Positions 17,934 through 26,193 of a DNA stretch of 64,000 bases are shown one piece after another (position 1 is the first letter of the stretch; every line of letters starts with the position of its first letter). The stretch is from CAXBNB01 sp040222275. Lineage in GTDB: Bacteria; Bacteroidota; Bacteroidia; Cytophagales; Cyclobacteriaceae. The notes beneath the pieces are model-generated. The model saw only the letters and a program-made list of their open reading frames with translations, searched no databases and was not told where the DNA came from. Location of the stretch: NCBI GenBank assembly GCA_040222275.1, contig JAVKDJ010000002.1, positions 434,001-498,000 on the forward strand, read 5' to 3'. The position numbers were made by a program, and so were the translations under genes.

Positions 17934-18518
17934 ATGGAAAACCAGACATCAAATATCCCATACAATATATATTTCGAATCAAACCCCAACCCCAATTCAC
18001 TGAAGTTTGTAGCCAATGCGATGCTACTGCCGGCTGGCGAATACTACGACTTTCAGGACATGGACAGTGCGTCCAACTCAGAACTGGCGCAGGAGTTGTT
18101 CACCTATCCGTTTGTCAATGGAGTGTTTTTTATGAGCAACTTCGTAACTGTGTCCAAGGATGCGGAAACAGATTGGGAAGAGGTAAAGGAAGGGTTGAAA
18201 CAACATATCAAAGATTACCTTGAATCGGGTAAACCAGTGGTAAAAGAACACTTTCAGCCTGAAACCGTTCAGGCAGAGCCTGACTCGGATGTGGTGACCA
18301 GCATCAAAAATGTATTGGATGAATACATAAAGCCTGCAGTGGAAAGTGATGGGGGCGCTATAGCGTTTCAATCGTTCGAAGAAGGCACTGTCCGGGTAGT
18401 GCTTCAGGGTTCATGCAGTGGTTGCCCGTCATCAACGCTTACCTTAAAAGCCGGTATCGAAAACCTGCTGAAGAGAATGGTTCCCGAGGTGGAGTACGTA
18501 GAAGCCGTGAATGGTTAA
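17934..18518 (+). CDS. nfu: Nfu-type Fe-S cluster carrier
   Basis: A 194-residue two-domain protein: an N-terminal Nfu_N domain (about 1-95, with FESNPNPNSLKFVANAMLLP) and a C-terminal NifU-like domain (about 100-190) with the cluster-binding C161-x2-C164 in QGSCSGCPSST. Nfu proteins deliver [4Fe-4S] clusters to client enzymes such as lipoyl synthase. The last 45 bases of the gene lie inside the left copy of the 158-bp direct repeat of the insertion sequence, and the stop codon is preserved. It was originally convergent with lipB. Confidence 0.95.
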   Translation: MENQTSNIPYNIYFESNPNPNSLKFVANAMLLPAGEYYDFQDMDSASNSELAQELFTYPFVNGVFFMSNFVTVSKDAETDWEEVKEGLKQHIKDYLESGKPVVKEHFQPETVQAEPDSDVVTSIKNVLDEYIKPAVESDGGAIAFQSFEEGTVRVVLQGSCSGCPSSTLTLKAGIENLLKRMVPEVEYVEAVNG

Positions 18519-18631
18519 TTTCCGAGTGGTTTTTTTCGAATAAATTCAAGAACCAGCTATCAGGTCCATTTCAAACAATTGGGCCAGATGACCCAGTAGT
18601 TTTTCTTCCACTTCGACCATCTCCGGTTTTT
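18474..18631. repeat. 158-bp direct repeat, left copy (target duplication of the IS)
   Basis: From 18474 to 18631 the sequence is the same as 20463-20620 with a single difference (T at 18589, A at 20578). It abuts the left inverted repeat of the insertion sequence. It contains the last 15 codons of nfu with its stop, the short nfu-lipB spacer, and the last 28 codons of lipB (antisense). One base on each side is ambiguous because the flank and the element share it. Confidence 0.95.
18546..18631 (-). pseudogene. lipB 3' fragment left in the direct repeat
   Basis: This is a second copy of the end of lipB (equivalent to 20535-20620) without the rest of the gene. It arose through the target duplication and should be non-functional. 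Confidence 0.9.
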
Positions 18632-18646
18632 CCCGAGTTTGACACG
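18632..18646 (+). repeat. Left terminal inverted repeat of the IS
   Basis: CCCGAGTTTGACACG, exact complement of the right end at 20448-20462. Confidence 0.93.
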
Positions 18647-18703
18647 ATTTTGATATAACGATCTGATATAGAGTTAATTAAAAAATGGCTTTCGATATAC
18701 AAA

Positions 18704-20317
18704 TTATCGTAAGTAGTTGGTTATCTGATTTTTAGGAAACAGGTCTGGGAGGGGTTTTTCGGAGACTGCCCCTATGAGTTTTTGACTGGTTTCGGTGTGC
18801 TTAGAGCGAAGATAAAAGTACCTTTCGCCCTGTCTGATCAGGCTGAGCTGCATCTGGCCAAGATGGTCACGGATTTTTTGCTCGGACAGTGGGGTATTTC
18901 GTTTGGCCAACCTTAGCTGAAGATGGGTGAGTAACGAGTAAGCAATGTAGCATAAGCAGATATGCCCTTGGATGCGTTTGTCGGTCCAATGGAACATCGG
19001 GCGGGTTTCCAAATACCCTTTGAAAGTGCGAAAAGAGTGTTCGATCTGATAGAGATGGTGGTAGTGGTCAAGTACTTGTTCATTGCTCACCCCCTTGGCA
19101 TGGTAGGCTATTGCCAAGAAACCATCGTACTTTTCACTCCGCTTGATTTTTTCAGTATCGATCACATACTTTTCTCCTTCGGTATTTTTTAAAAAGTAAT
19201 GGTGGGCCTTCTTTTTGAGCCCTGCTGGTTTTTTGAGCAACAGCTCAGCTTTTCGAAGCTTTTCTTCCCGTTCCTTACGGTCTTTTTCAGCCCGCTTTTC
19301 ACTGTAGGTTGCAATGATCTTACGACCATTGTACTCCAGGACAGTGTAGCGGACTTTGATTGGGTCAGATGAAGTGCTCATCCATTCGTGTCGATAATTA
19401 TCGAGTTGCAAGAGTGAAGATTGGGTGTTTTTAGGAAGTGTTTTTAGCCGCTCGCCCATGATAAATTCATAACCTTTATCCAGGGTAGTTGCTATGTTGT
19501 CGGCGTTGAGCATTCCACGGTCGGCCACCAAAACAATATTATCAATTTGGTACTCTTTTTTCAAACTGGCCACCATCTGCTCATAAGTGTGCCCTTCCCA
19601 AAGACCTCCACGATAAAGTTTGTAACCAATGGGCTGTTTGTAGCGGTCGATCAACATGGCAAAGACTACTTGGGTAGTGCCAATCTTGCCGTCTTTGCCA
19701 AAGCCTTTTTGACGCAATGTACCTTCTTGTTCTACTTCTGATTCAAAATAGAAAGTGATCACATCATAAAACACCACATCGAGCTGTTGATTGAACAGGT
19801 CCCTACCAGTTTGAAAAATCGTTTGTTGGATCAATTCACTATAATCAGCCAGGTAGTCCAGGCTCCTGTAAAGGTGCTGTAGGGAAATTGGGGCCAAGCC
19901 CAGGTACTCTTGCTGATGAAAAAAGCTGCTACGCTTACTACAGGGGTCGTTGAGCCGCTCGATAAGCAACAGTAAAACAGCCTCACTTAACGAGTAGCTC
20001 AGCTTTTTCTGCTTGGTGATACGATAAAAAATGCGGTGTAGGCCATAGTAATGAATGACCTTTTTATAAACTAGCAAAAAACCATAATTGAAGCGACCCT
20101 CTTCGTTGACTGAACCACCAAGTAAATCTTTGAGGTCCCCATCCCCAAGCTCATATAGCCGCTGGCCCATCCGCTTAAGTGATTCGGTAGAAAAACTATC
20201 GACGCGCCCCAGGCTATAGAGCGTACGGGTCCGTGGCTTCCCCTGTTGGTCCCGAAAGGACTCCACGATGCGGATATATTCGCCAGATTTCTTTTTGTCG
20301 ATAATGATACTTGCCAT
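18704..20317 (-). CDS. IS1634-like transposase (DDE, IS4 superfamily)
   Basis: A 537-residue transposase that appears intact. The N-terminus MASIIIDKKKSGEYIRIVES and the phrase RTRTLYSLGRVD are typical of the group. Probable catalytic residues are the aspartates in VVFYDVITFYF and IVLVADRGMLNADN and the glutamate in YQIEHSFRTFKGYLETRP (the last being the Y-x-I-E-x2-F-R signature). A charged coiled stretch (KRAEKDRKEREEKLRKAELL) separates the second and third motifs. The ATG is at 20317, 145 bp inside the right end. No frameshift is seen, so the element could be mobile. Confidence 0.93.
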   Translation of the reverse strand: MASIIIDKKKSGEYIRIVESFRDQQGKPRTRTLYSLGRVDSFSTESLKRMGQRLYELGDGDLKDLLGGSVNEEGRFNYGFLLVYKKVIHYYGLHRIFYRITKQKKLSYSLSEAVLLLLIERLNDPCSKRSSFFHQQEYLGLAPISLQHLYRSLDYLADYSELIQQTIFQTGRDLFNQQLDVVFYDVITFYFESEVEQEGTLRQKGFGKDGKIGTTQVVFAMLIDRYKQPIGYKLYRGGLWEGHTYEQMVASLKKEYQIDNIVLVADRGMLNADNIATTLDKGYEFIMGERLKTLPKNTQSSLLQLDNYRHEWMSTSSDPIKVRYTVLEYNGRKIIATYSEKRAEKDRKEREEKLRKAELLLKKPAGLKKKAHHYFLKNTEGEKYVIDTEKIKRSEKYDGFLAIAYHAKGVSNEQVLDHYHHLYQIEHSFRTFKGYLETRPMFHWTDKRIQGHICLCYIAYSLLTHLQLRLAKRNTPLSEQKIRDHLGQMQLSLIRQGERYFYLRSKHTETSQKLIGAVSEKPLPDLFPKNQITNYLR

Positions 20318-20447
20318 CTGATCTGTTCCTCAATACAAATTGAGAAGATAAATCGGTCAATGTCAAGTGGGTTTTCGATATACAAATTTCTCCAAACGCC
20401 CCTAAAAAATACCTATACTCAGTGTATGGCCACTTTTTTGAAAATCA

Positions 20448-20462
20448 CGTGTCAAACTCGGG
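20448..20462 (-). repeat. Right terminal inverted repeat of the IS
   Basis: CGTGTCAAACTCGGG, perfect inverted copy of the left end. Confidence 0.93.
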
Positions 20463-20507
20463 AGAATGGTTCCCGAGGTGGAGTACGTAGAAGCCGTGAA
20501 TGGTTAA
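20463..20507 (+). pseudogene. nfu 3' fragment left in the direct repeat
   Basis: Duplicate of the last 15 codons of nfu (equivalent to 18474-18518), cut off from the rest of the gene by the insertion sequence. Confidence 0.9.
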
Positions 20508-20620
20508 TTTCCGAGTGGTTTTTTTCGAATAAATTCAAGAACCAGCTATCAGGTCCATTTCAAACAATTGGGCCAGAAGACCCAGTAGTTTTTCTTCCAC
20601 TTCGACCATCTCCGGTTTTT
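20463..20620. repeat. 158-bp direct repeat, right copy
   Basis: Second copy of 18474-18631, beginning directly after the right inverted repeat. It carries the true 3' end of lipB and a 45-base orphan end of nfu. Confidence 0.95.
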
Positions 20621-21260
20621 CGCCCAATTCATTTTCCAATGAAGTGACTGCCTTGTCGTCTATGCCACAAGGAATAATATTGCCAAAATAGGACAAATCG
20701 GTGTTGACATTGAAGGCAAAGCCGTGCATGGTGACCCATCTGCTGGTTTTTACTCCTAGTGCACAGATTTTGCGTGCGTTGGATGGATTGTCGAAATCTA
20801 CCCATACGCCGGTCAGGCCATCTATACGCCCACCTAGGATGTTGTAGTCGGCCAGGGTGAGTATCACCGCTTCTTCAAGGTACCTCAGGTACTTGTGGAT
20901 ATCCGTGAAAAAATTGTCAAGGTCCAATATCGGATAGCCTACAATCTGCCCTGGGCCATGATAGGTGATATCGCCACCCCTGTTTATTTTATAGAATGAG
21001 GCGTTTTTATCTGAAAGCCCGGATTCATTGAGTAGCAGGTGGTTTTCATCGCCACTTTTCCCTAGCGTATAGACGTGTGGATGTGAACAAAAAATCAGAT
21101 AATTTGGAGTCTCAATTTGTTGGTTGGTGTCAAGCGAACGGTTCTGAATTTTGATATTGACGGTATCCAGAAAGAGGCGTTCCTGATAGTCCCAACCTTT
21201 TTGGTAGTCTATCAAACCGAGGTTGATAAATTTCGTTTTCTTATTAATTTTTGATCCCAT
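20535..21260 (-). CDS. lipB: Octanoyltransferase (lipoate biosynthesis)
   Basis: A 241-residue enzyme that moves octanoyl groups from acyl carrier protein to lipoyl domains. Key marks are IFCSHPHVYTLGKSG, the RGGDITYHGPGQIVGYP motif, and KICALGVKTSRWVTMHGFAFNV, which contains the conserved active-site lysine, followed by the cysteine in IIPCGI. Start is the ATG at 21260. Its last 28 codons lie inside the right direct repeat and are intact. Neighbouring nfu serves Fe-S proteins such as lipoyl synthase, so the pair is functionally related although convergent. lipA is not in the window. Confidence 0.97.
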   Translation of the reverse strand: MGSKINKKTKFINLGLIDYQKGWDYQERLFLDTVNIKIQNRSLDTNQQIETPNYLIFCSHPHVYTLGKSGDENHLLLNESGLSDKNASFYKINRGGDITYHGPGQIVGYPILDLDNFFTDIHKYLRYLEEAVILTLADYNILGGRIDGLTGVWVDFDNPSNARKICALGVKTSRWVTMHGFAFNVNTDLSYFGNIIPCGIDDKAVTSLENELGEKPEMVEVEEKLLGLLAQLFEMDLIAGS

Positions 21261-21314
21261 ATAAAACCTGAAACCGCAAAGGTAGAGTTAAAATTTCAAA
21301 CTAAATTGCCATTT

Positions 21315-21881
21315 ATGAGGGTACCTTTTCTTTATGCCATAATATTAGCTGTTGCAATTTTCATCTTCTCTTGTGGCGATCTGAACGTGAAAAACCAAAC
21401 ACAAACTGATTATCAATCCATTTTCATAAACATGGATTCGTTGATAAATGAACAGATCGCCAGGCTGGAAGGGAGAAAACTCCGCAAGGAAGTGACGTTG
21501 GAAGGCGAGCGTGAGGAGTTGTTGCTGATAAGCGATTCGGTTTCACTGGCTAATGACTTGAATTTTTTTGCCGAGCTGGACATCAGCAAGCCAACTTTTA
21601 GAGGTGAATATGATATCAGGGAGAATGGGCCCGTAAAGTCCTACCAGCGAACGGGGAAACTCGGTCCACAGATCATCGAACTCAAAAGGAGTCCATCCAA
21701 CAGCCTGCTGGCTTTAGAAGGAGAATATACCGAGTCCAACATGCTTTTTAGTTCTTCCAGAAAGTACCTGATGCAATTTGACCAGGAATCCTCCGAGCTT
21801 CGGCGATACGAATTTTCCGGGTATCAGAAGCTCCTCTTTCGGGACACTGTATTTTTTTCGGTAATGGCTGAATTTCAATAA
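21315..21881 (+). CDS. Putative lipoprotein of unknown function
   Basis: A 188-residue protein with a lipoprotein signal: hydrophobic stretch LYAIILAVAIFIF followed by S-C-G-D, so Cys would be the lipidated residue. The ATG at 21315 was chosen over a TTG three codons earlier. The mature part begins with an acidic, helical region (DSLINEQIARLEGRKLRKEV) and continues as predicted beta strands. No known domain recognised. It is divergent from lipB with a 54-bp spacer. Confidence 0.8.
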   Translation: MRVPFLYAIILAVAIFIFSCGDLNVKNQTQTDYQSIFINMDSLINEQIARLEGRKLRKEVTLEGEREELLLISDSVSLANDLNFFAELDISKPTFRGEYDIRENGPVKSYQRTGKLGPQIIELKRSPSNSLLALEGEYTESNMLFSSSRKYLMQFDQESSELRRYEFSGYQKLLFRDTVFFSVMAEFQ

Positions 21882-21936
21882 ACAGAATTGGCCGAAACCC
21901 TGCTTGCAATTACAACCTTAATTCAAGTTCAGCTTA

Positions 21937-23529
21937 TCAGCTCGAAAAGTAGCCCTCAAGCTTTTTTCGGAGTTCTTCCCGCGAATCATATTTGGGAGAC
22001 AATGAAGGCTGGCCCGGCATATTTTCCACGTGGAGGGTTTGAGTAGGGAAGGCAAAGTTGACCCCAAGTTTTTCGGCTAGTTTCACCACTTCTATCAGCA
22101 CCTCGTGCCTGGCCCTCAGTTCTTCAGACCAAGTGGGTACATCGAAAAATATATAGAACATGATATTGAGTGAAAAATCAGCCATTTCATTAAAATGTAC
22201 CTCATAGAAGTCTTTGTATGTTTTGGGATGGCGTTTCACGATTTCTTTGAGCCCCTCTACAAATATTTCAATCGCCTCTGCCGGTGTATCATACGTGAGG
22301 GCGATTTGTGTGGAAAACCTCCTGTATTTTCTCAAGCCATGGTTGTCTATGGTACTATCTGCCAGGCGTCCATTGGGCACATAGACCACCGAATTTCTAA
22401 ATGTCCTCACCCGCGTTGATCTGAACCCCACTTCCTCTACAGAGCCATCGATTGTTCCGGATGTGATCCAGTCTCCAATCTGGAAGGGTTTGTCGATAAA
22501 AATCATCAGGGATCCGAAGAAGTTTTTGATGGTGTCCTGTGCGGCCAGCGCAAACGCCAGGCCTCCGATAGACAGCCCCGTCAACAAAGGCAGAATGGGG
22601 ACGTTTAAGTTTTCCAGGATAAAAAGGGCACCAATGATGACGATGAAAGTTTTTAAGGTCTTTCTGAAAAGCGGAACCAGTTGATCATCCAGGGTACTTT
22701 CGGTCTTGCTGGCAAGCTTTTGCAAATACAGAGCCAGTATATCGGCCATTTTATAAAAAACAATAATAGCAAACAGGGGAAGCAACGCCCTTAAGATGGG
22801 ATCAATGTATTTTCCAGAACCTACAGGCAGCTGTAAAACGGGCACCATTACCACCAGTAACAATACCACGAAGAAAAGGCTGATGGGTCGGGCTACCGGC
22901 AAAATGTACTTGCTGGCTATTTTTTCATACCCCGAAGAAATCAATACACGAAGTATGAGCCTTTCGAAAACAAGGGTGAATACTTTGTGGATAAGGAAGC
23001 TGAGGAAGGTGAGTGTTAAAATCCCAAAAACCTGCCAAATGGCAAGCCCCATAAATTTGGTTGTACCAATTTTTGGAAGGATTTTCAATAGCTTGTCCGT
23101 TCCGAATTTGAATAGGCTTTGATGCGCTGTGTTGATAGCTTCTATCGACCTGGAATGAAATTGCCAGAGTCCATCGCGCTGTGTGAGGTAAATGGATGGG
23201 TGCCTGGATGTAATAATATACTGCTGCTTGTTGGTGGTAGAATCGGTATAATTTTGATCCTTCGGAACCTCATCCATGTAAATGTAAATTCCTTCACCAT
23301 CCAACACCTGTTTCAGGTTATTGGCCACTCCTATTCTTTCTTCATCTGTCAGCTCTGATCCGGCAATAACCTTTGCTGACTTAGCCGGGTCATATCCTTC
23401 TTCATTGAGATGGTAGAGCAAGGTGTACAAACTATGGTAAGGGGACTGGAGGTTTACCGAATCTGTGCCCACCTGGCCTAAAGATATCAGGGGAATTAAA
23501 AAAGCAGCGATCAAAAAGATTTTCTTCAT
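21937..23529 (-). CDS. Mechanosensitive ion channel, MscS family, with signal peptide
   Basis: A 530-residue membrane protein. After a signal peptide (MKKIFLIAAFLIPLISLGQ) comes a periplasmic domain of about 125 residues, then several membrane helices from about 165, and the MscS core: pore helix LTGLSIGGLAFALAAQDTIKNFFGSLMIFIDKPF and the beta domain FQIGDWITSGTIDGSVEEVGFRSTRVRTF, VVYVPNGRLADSTIDN. The C-terminal cytoplasmic cage follows. It is larger than E. coli MscS and closer to multi-domain osmotic channels. Start moved from a TTG to the ATG at 23529. Confidence 0.93.
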   Translation of the reverse strand: MKKIFLIAAFLIPLISLGQVGTDSVNLQSPYHSLYTLLYHLNEEGYDPAKSAKVIAGSELTDEERIGVANNLKQVLDGEGIYIYMDEVPKDQNYTDSTTNKQQYIITSRHPSIYLTQRDGLWQFHSRSIEAINTAHQSLFKFGTDKLLKILPKIGTTKFMGLAIWQVFGILTLTFLSFLIHKVFTLVFERLILRVLISSGYEKIASKYILPVARPISLFFVVLLLVVMVPVLQLPVGSGKYIDPILRALLPLFAIIVFYKMADILALYLQKLASKTESTLDDQLVPLFRKTLKTFIVIIGALFILENLNVPILPLLTGLSIGGLAFALAAQDTIKNFFGSLMIFIDKPFQIGDWITSGTIDGSVEEVGFRSTRVRTFRNSVVYVPNGRLADSTIDNHGLRKYRRFSTQIALTYDTPAEAIEIFVEGLKEIVKRHPKTYKDFYEVHFNEMADFSLNIMFYIFFDVPTWSEELRARHEVLIEVVKLAEKLGVNFAFPTQTLHVENMPGQPSLSPKYDSREELRKKLEGYFSS

Positions 23530-23703
23530 GGTCAATATTTTTTATGATTAAGCTCCCAAAAGGGATTCAATTTAACTTCAGGTTTTGTTGTTTGCTGTCG
23601 GGTTCAAATACTTTTAGATCAACGGATCATGCATTTTCCACAAGGCCAATGAACATTACGGAATGGATGCTCCTTTGACAGACAATCCTGGACTAATGTA
23701 AAA

Positions 23704-24972
23704 TTATTTTTTACCAACTACAACGGAATGTAGCTTGTCTGTTTGAAAATACGCAATTGCTGTATCCTGTATATCGGCAGGTGTGATGGATTGCAGGGCA
23801 TCAAAAAATTGATCATAGTAGCTGTAGTCCAGTCTGTGTTGATGGACAGACTTGAATTTTTCCATCACCTGAAAAGGGGAAGATATACTGGACAGGAATG
23901 AGCCAGCCATATAATTTCGGACTATTTCCAACTCGCTTGCATCCATTTTGTCGTTTTGCAGTATCTCCATCTCTTTGTGGATCTCGCTTAGTGCATCGTT
24001 CGTAGATGCCGCTATTACATCTGCGCTAATCAGCAGGAAAGAATTGTGCTGTAGGAATGCTGGGTAAGAGTGCACTCCATAAGTGTAGCCTTTGTCTTCC
24101 CGCAGGTTTTTCATCAACCTGGAACTGAAATATCCCCCGAGGATTTCGTTTAATATCATCAACCTGTAATGATCAGGATGGGATTTGTCTGGAATATGCC
24201 AACCCAACCTGATGGATGATTGAACACTTTCCTCCTTTTCTACATATATATCCTGAACACCCTCAATTTCCTTGATAACCTGATTTGCTGATGCTGATGA
24301 GCTCAAAGGAATGTCAAAGGCCCGGGTGAGAATGTCCACTTCACTTGCCTCTACCATCCCACTGATTAGAAATTCAGGTGATTGAAAGAAGTTATCTTCG
24401 AAGTACCTTGTGATAGCGGATTGCTTGATTTGCCCTACTTCATTTTCCGACAAAGACCTCCCGTAGGGGTGCTGTAGGCCAAAAAGCGCTTCCCGGATTT
24501 TTCTTGAGGAAACAAAATTGGTTTTTTCGTTGTTTACTTTCAGCTGCTGAATCTTGTTGGTTTTTAATATTTCCAACTCCTTGGCTTCAAATGAAGGCCT
24601 AAAAACTATTTCTGCCAATAACTCAACTACTGGTTCGAAATGTTTTTTGGGAGTATGAACTATGACTGAAGTATTGTCAAAACCGGCGTGGATTTCAATA
24701 AAAGCCCCATAAAATTCAAATTGCCCAGCAATTTGATTGGCTGATTTTTCATTACTACCCTCGGGCAGCATTTTCGCCGTGATCCACGACAACCCGGGTA
24801 GTGTTTCGTGCCAAATTCCAGATTGAAGGATTATTTCGAGTTTAATCACCGGCTGTTCACCTGCATTGAGAATATAAACAGGACTACCATTGGAAAGGTC
24901 GATACGTTCCGGTTTCCTGATACCAGGATTTTTGATTGCCCCAAAAGGAGGGGCAATGGTTCGGTCAAGCAT
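23704..24972 (-). CDS. M16 family peptidase-like protein lacking the zinc site
   Basis: A 422-residue protein of the pitrilysin fold (two M16 halves). Where active members have GLAHFLEHMLF, this one reads GLSWITAKML: both histidines and the glutamate of HxxEH are gone, so it cannot bind zinc in the usual way. The C-terminal half keeps the R/Y pattern (SSRLMKNLREDKGYTYGVHSYP), as in the substrate-binding partner of two-subunit M16B enzymes. No signal peptide. Its ATG shares a base with the porV stop (TAATG), so it is translated after porV. An active partner subunit is not encoded nearby. Confidence 0.9.
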   Translation of the reverse strand: MLDRTIAPPFGAIKNPGIRKPERIDLSNGSPVYILNAGEQPVIKLEIILQSGIWHETLPGLSWITAKMLPEGSNEKSANQIAGQFEFYGAFIEIHAGFDNTSVIVHTPKKHFEPVVELLAEIVFRPSFEAKELEILKTNKIQQLKVNNEKTNFVSSRKIREALFGLQHPYGRSLSENEVGQIKQSAITRYFEDNFFQSPEFLISGMVEASEVDILTRAFDIPLSSSASANQVIKEIEGVQDIYVEKEESVQSSIRLGWHIPDKSHPDHYRLMILNEILGGYFSSRLMKNLREDKGYTYGVHSYPAFLQHNSFLLISADVIAASTNDALSEIHKEMEILQNDKMDASELEIVRNYMAGSFLSSISSPFQVMEKFKSVHQHRLDYSYYDQFFDALQSITPADIQDTAIAYFQTDKLHSVVVGKK

Positions 24973-26165
24973 TAATTGGATATAGATTCAGAATCTTCAA
25001 TCCCTTTGTCGAAATTGAATAAAATTGAAAAACGAATGGTCTCGGCCAGTGGATGGTTCTGTACCGGAGGTATGAGGTAAGAGAAGTCCACTCCGAATTT
25101 TTGATACCTGAAGCCCAGCCCTACAGTCAGGTACCTTCTGCCTCCTTTGCTGTCTGCCTCATGGAAATATCCAGCCCGGGCTGCAAACACATCGCGATAC
25201 CAGTATTCTGCCCCTGCAGAAATGGTGATTTCCCTGAGCTCTTCAGAAAAACCATCAGGAGCATCGCCAAATGATCCAAATATTCCACTCACCAGGTTAC
25301 GCTCCGGGTCTTTACCGCTGGTGATGTTGCCGCTGGCATCCCTGATCGGAGGGGTAGGAACGAGCAGTTTGTTGAAGTCCAAGGCAAATGTAATGGTGTT
25401 ATAAGGGTCAAGGCTGGTTTTCACGGCCGAACCCAACCGCAGGTTGGCAGGAATGAAATCAGCATTGCTTTCGTTGCTGTAGGTAACTTTTTGCCCAATG
25501 TTGGAAACGTTGGCTCCTAAAGAAACTTCGGTATCCCTTCCACTCAGCATGAATTCTTTGGTATAGTAAAAGCCCAGATCAACAGCCACACTTTTGCCTG
25601 ACCTGGCGCCATCTGTACCAGAATAGCTGCCCGAAAGGTTGGACCATATATAACGGCCTGATACTCCCACACCTATTTCCTCAGTCAACTTCCTGGAATA
25701 GGTTACATCAAATGCGAGTTCCCTTGGGTTTTCCAGTCCCAGGCTGATGCCCTGATCATTGGTTAGTTGTATTTCACCAAGGTCGAAATACCTCAGGGAA
25801 GCCCCTATGGTTTGCACCCGGTCGATTTTGTAGAATCCAGACAGATAGGATATCGACATATCATCTACGATTTTTCCCAGCCAGGGGGTATAGGAGGCAG
25901 ACATGCCATAGTCTTGTTCTATAAATGCCAACTTGCCGTTGTTCCAGTGCGTGGAATTGGCATCAGGCGAGGTAGCTACACCGACATCACCCATACCGGA
26001 TGCCCTGGAGTCTGGCGCAAAGTTGATAAACGGAACAGCCGTGGTAATTACCCTGCGAGTGGTGTCCTGACCATATAATATGCCGGAGTTTTGGGCCCCT
26101 GCCTGTGTTGCACCTAAAAGAGCTATGGATACAACTAGCAGAACATAGTCTAGTTTTTTGATCAT
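24972..26165 (-). CDS. porV: Type IX secretion outer-membrane shuttle protein PorV
   Basis: A 397-residue outer-membrane beta-barrel protein with signal peptide (ending in GATQAGAQ). The start of the mature barrel, PFINFAPDSRASGMGDVGVATSPDANS, is typical of the PorV/LptO group (FadL-like). PorV carries cargo from the SprA translocon to the PorU sortase-like peptidase. It is 28 bp behind porU and coupled to the M16 gene, so the three are probably one operon. Confidence 0.95.
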   Translation of the reverse strand: MIKKLDYVLLVVSIALLGATQAGAQNSGILYGQDTTRRVITTAVPFINFAPDSRASGMGDVGVATSPDANSTHWNNGKLAFIEQDYGMSASYTPWLGKIVDDMSISYLSGFYKIDRVQTIGASLRYFDLGEIQLTNDQGISLGLENPRELAFDVTYSRKLTEEIGVGVSGRYIWSNLSGSYSGTDGARSGKSVAVDLGFYYTKEFMLSGRDTEVSLGANVSNIGQKVTYSNESNADFIPANLRLGSAVKTSLDPYNTITFALDFNKLLVPTPPIRDASGNITSGKDPERNLVSGIFGSFGDAPDGFSEELREITISAGAEYWYRDVFAARAGYFHEADSKGGRRYLTVGLGFRYQKFGVDFSYLIPPVQNHPLAETIRFSILFNFDKGIEDSESISN

Positions 26166-26193
26166 GTTTTGAATTTTGAGAGCACAAAGTTAA

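Larger units (their letters stand above)
18632..20462 (-). mobile_element. IS1634-family-like insertion sequence, 1831 bp
   Basis: An intact element bounded by perfect 15-bp inverted repeats (CCCGAGTTTGACACG at the left, its complement at the right) with one full-length transposase gene on the minus strand and flanking 158-bp direct repeats. Long and variable target duplications are a known peculiarity of IS1634, first described in Mycoplasma mycoides, so duplication length and transposase type agree. The near-identity of the repeats suggests a recent insertion. The family name rests on my reading of the transposase. Confidence 0.92.

Noticed and set aside
18413..18658. Open frame crossing the nfu end and the left IS boundary
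   Set aside because: Out of frame with nfu, and half of it lies in the target duplication and IS end; the similar frame near 20460 is produced by the repeat.
18704..20317. IS element as carrier of passenger genes
   Set aside because: Apart from the transposase, only 72 bp (left) and 145 bp (right) remain inside the element, so there is no room for cargo.
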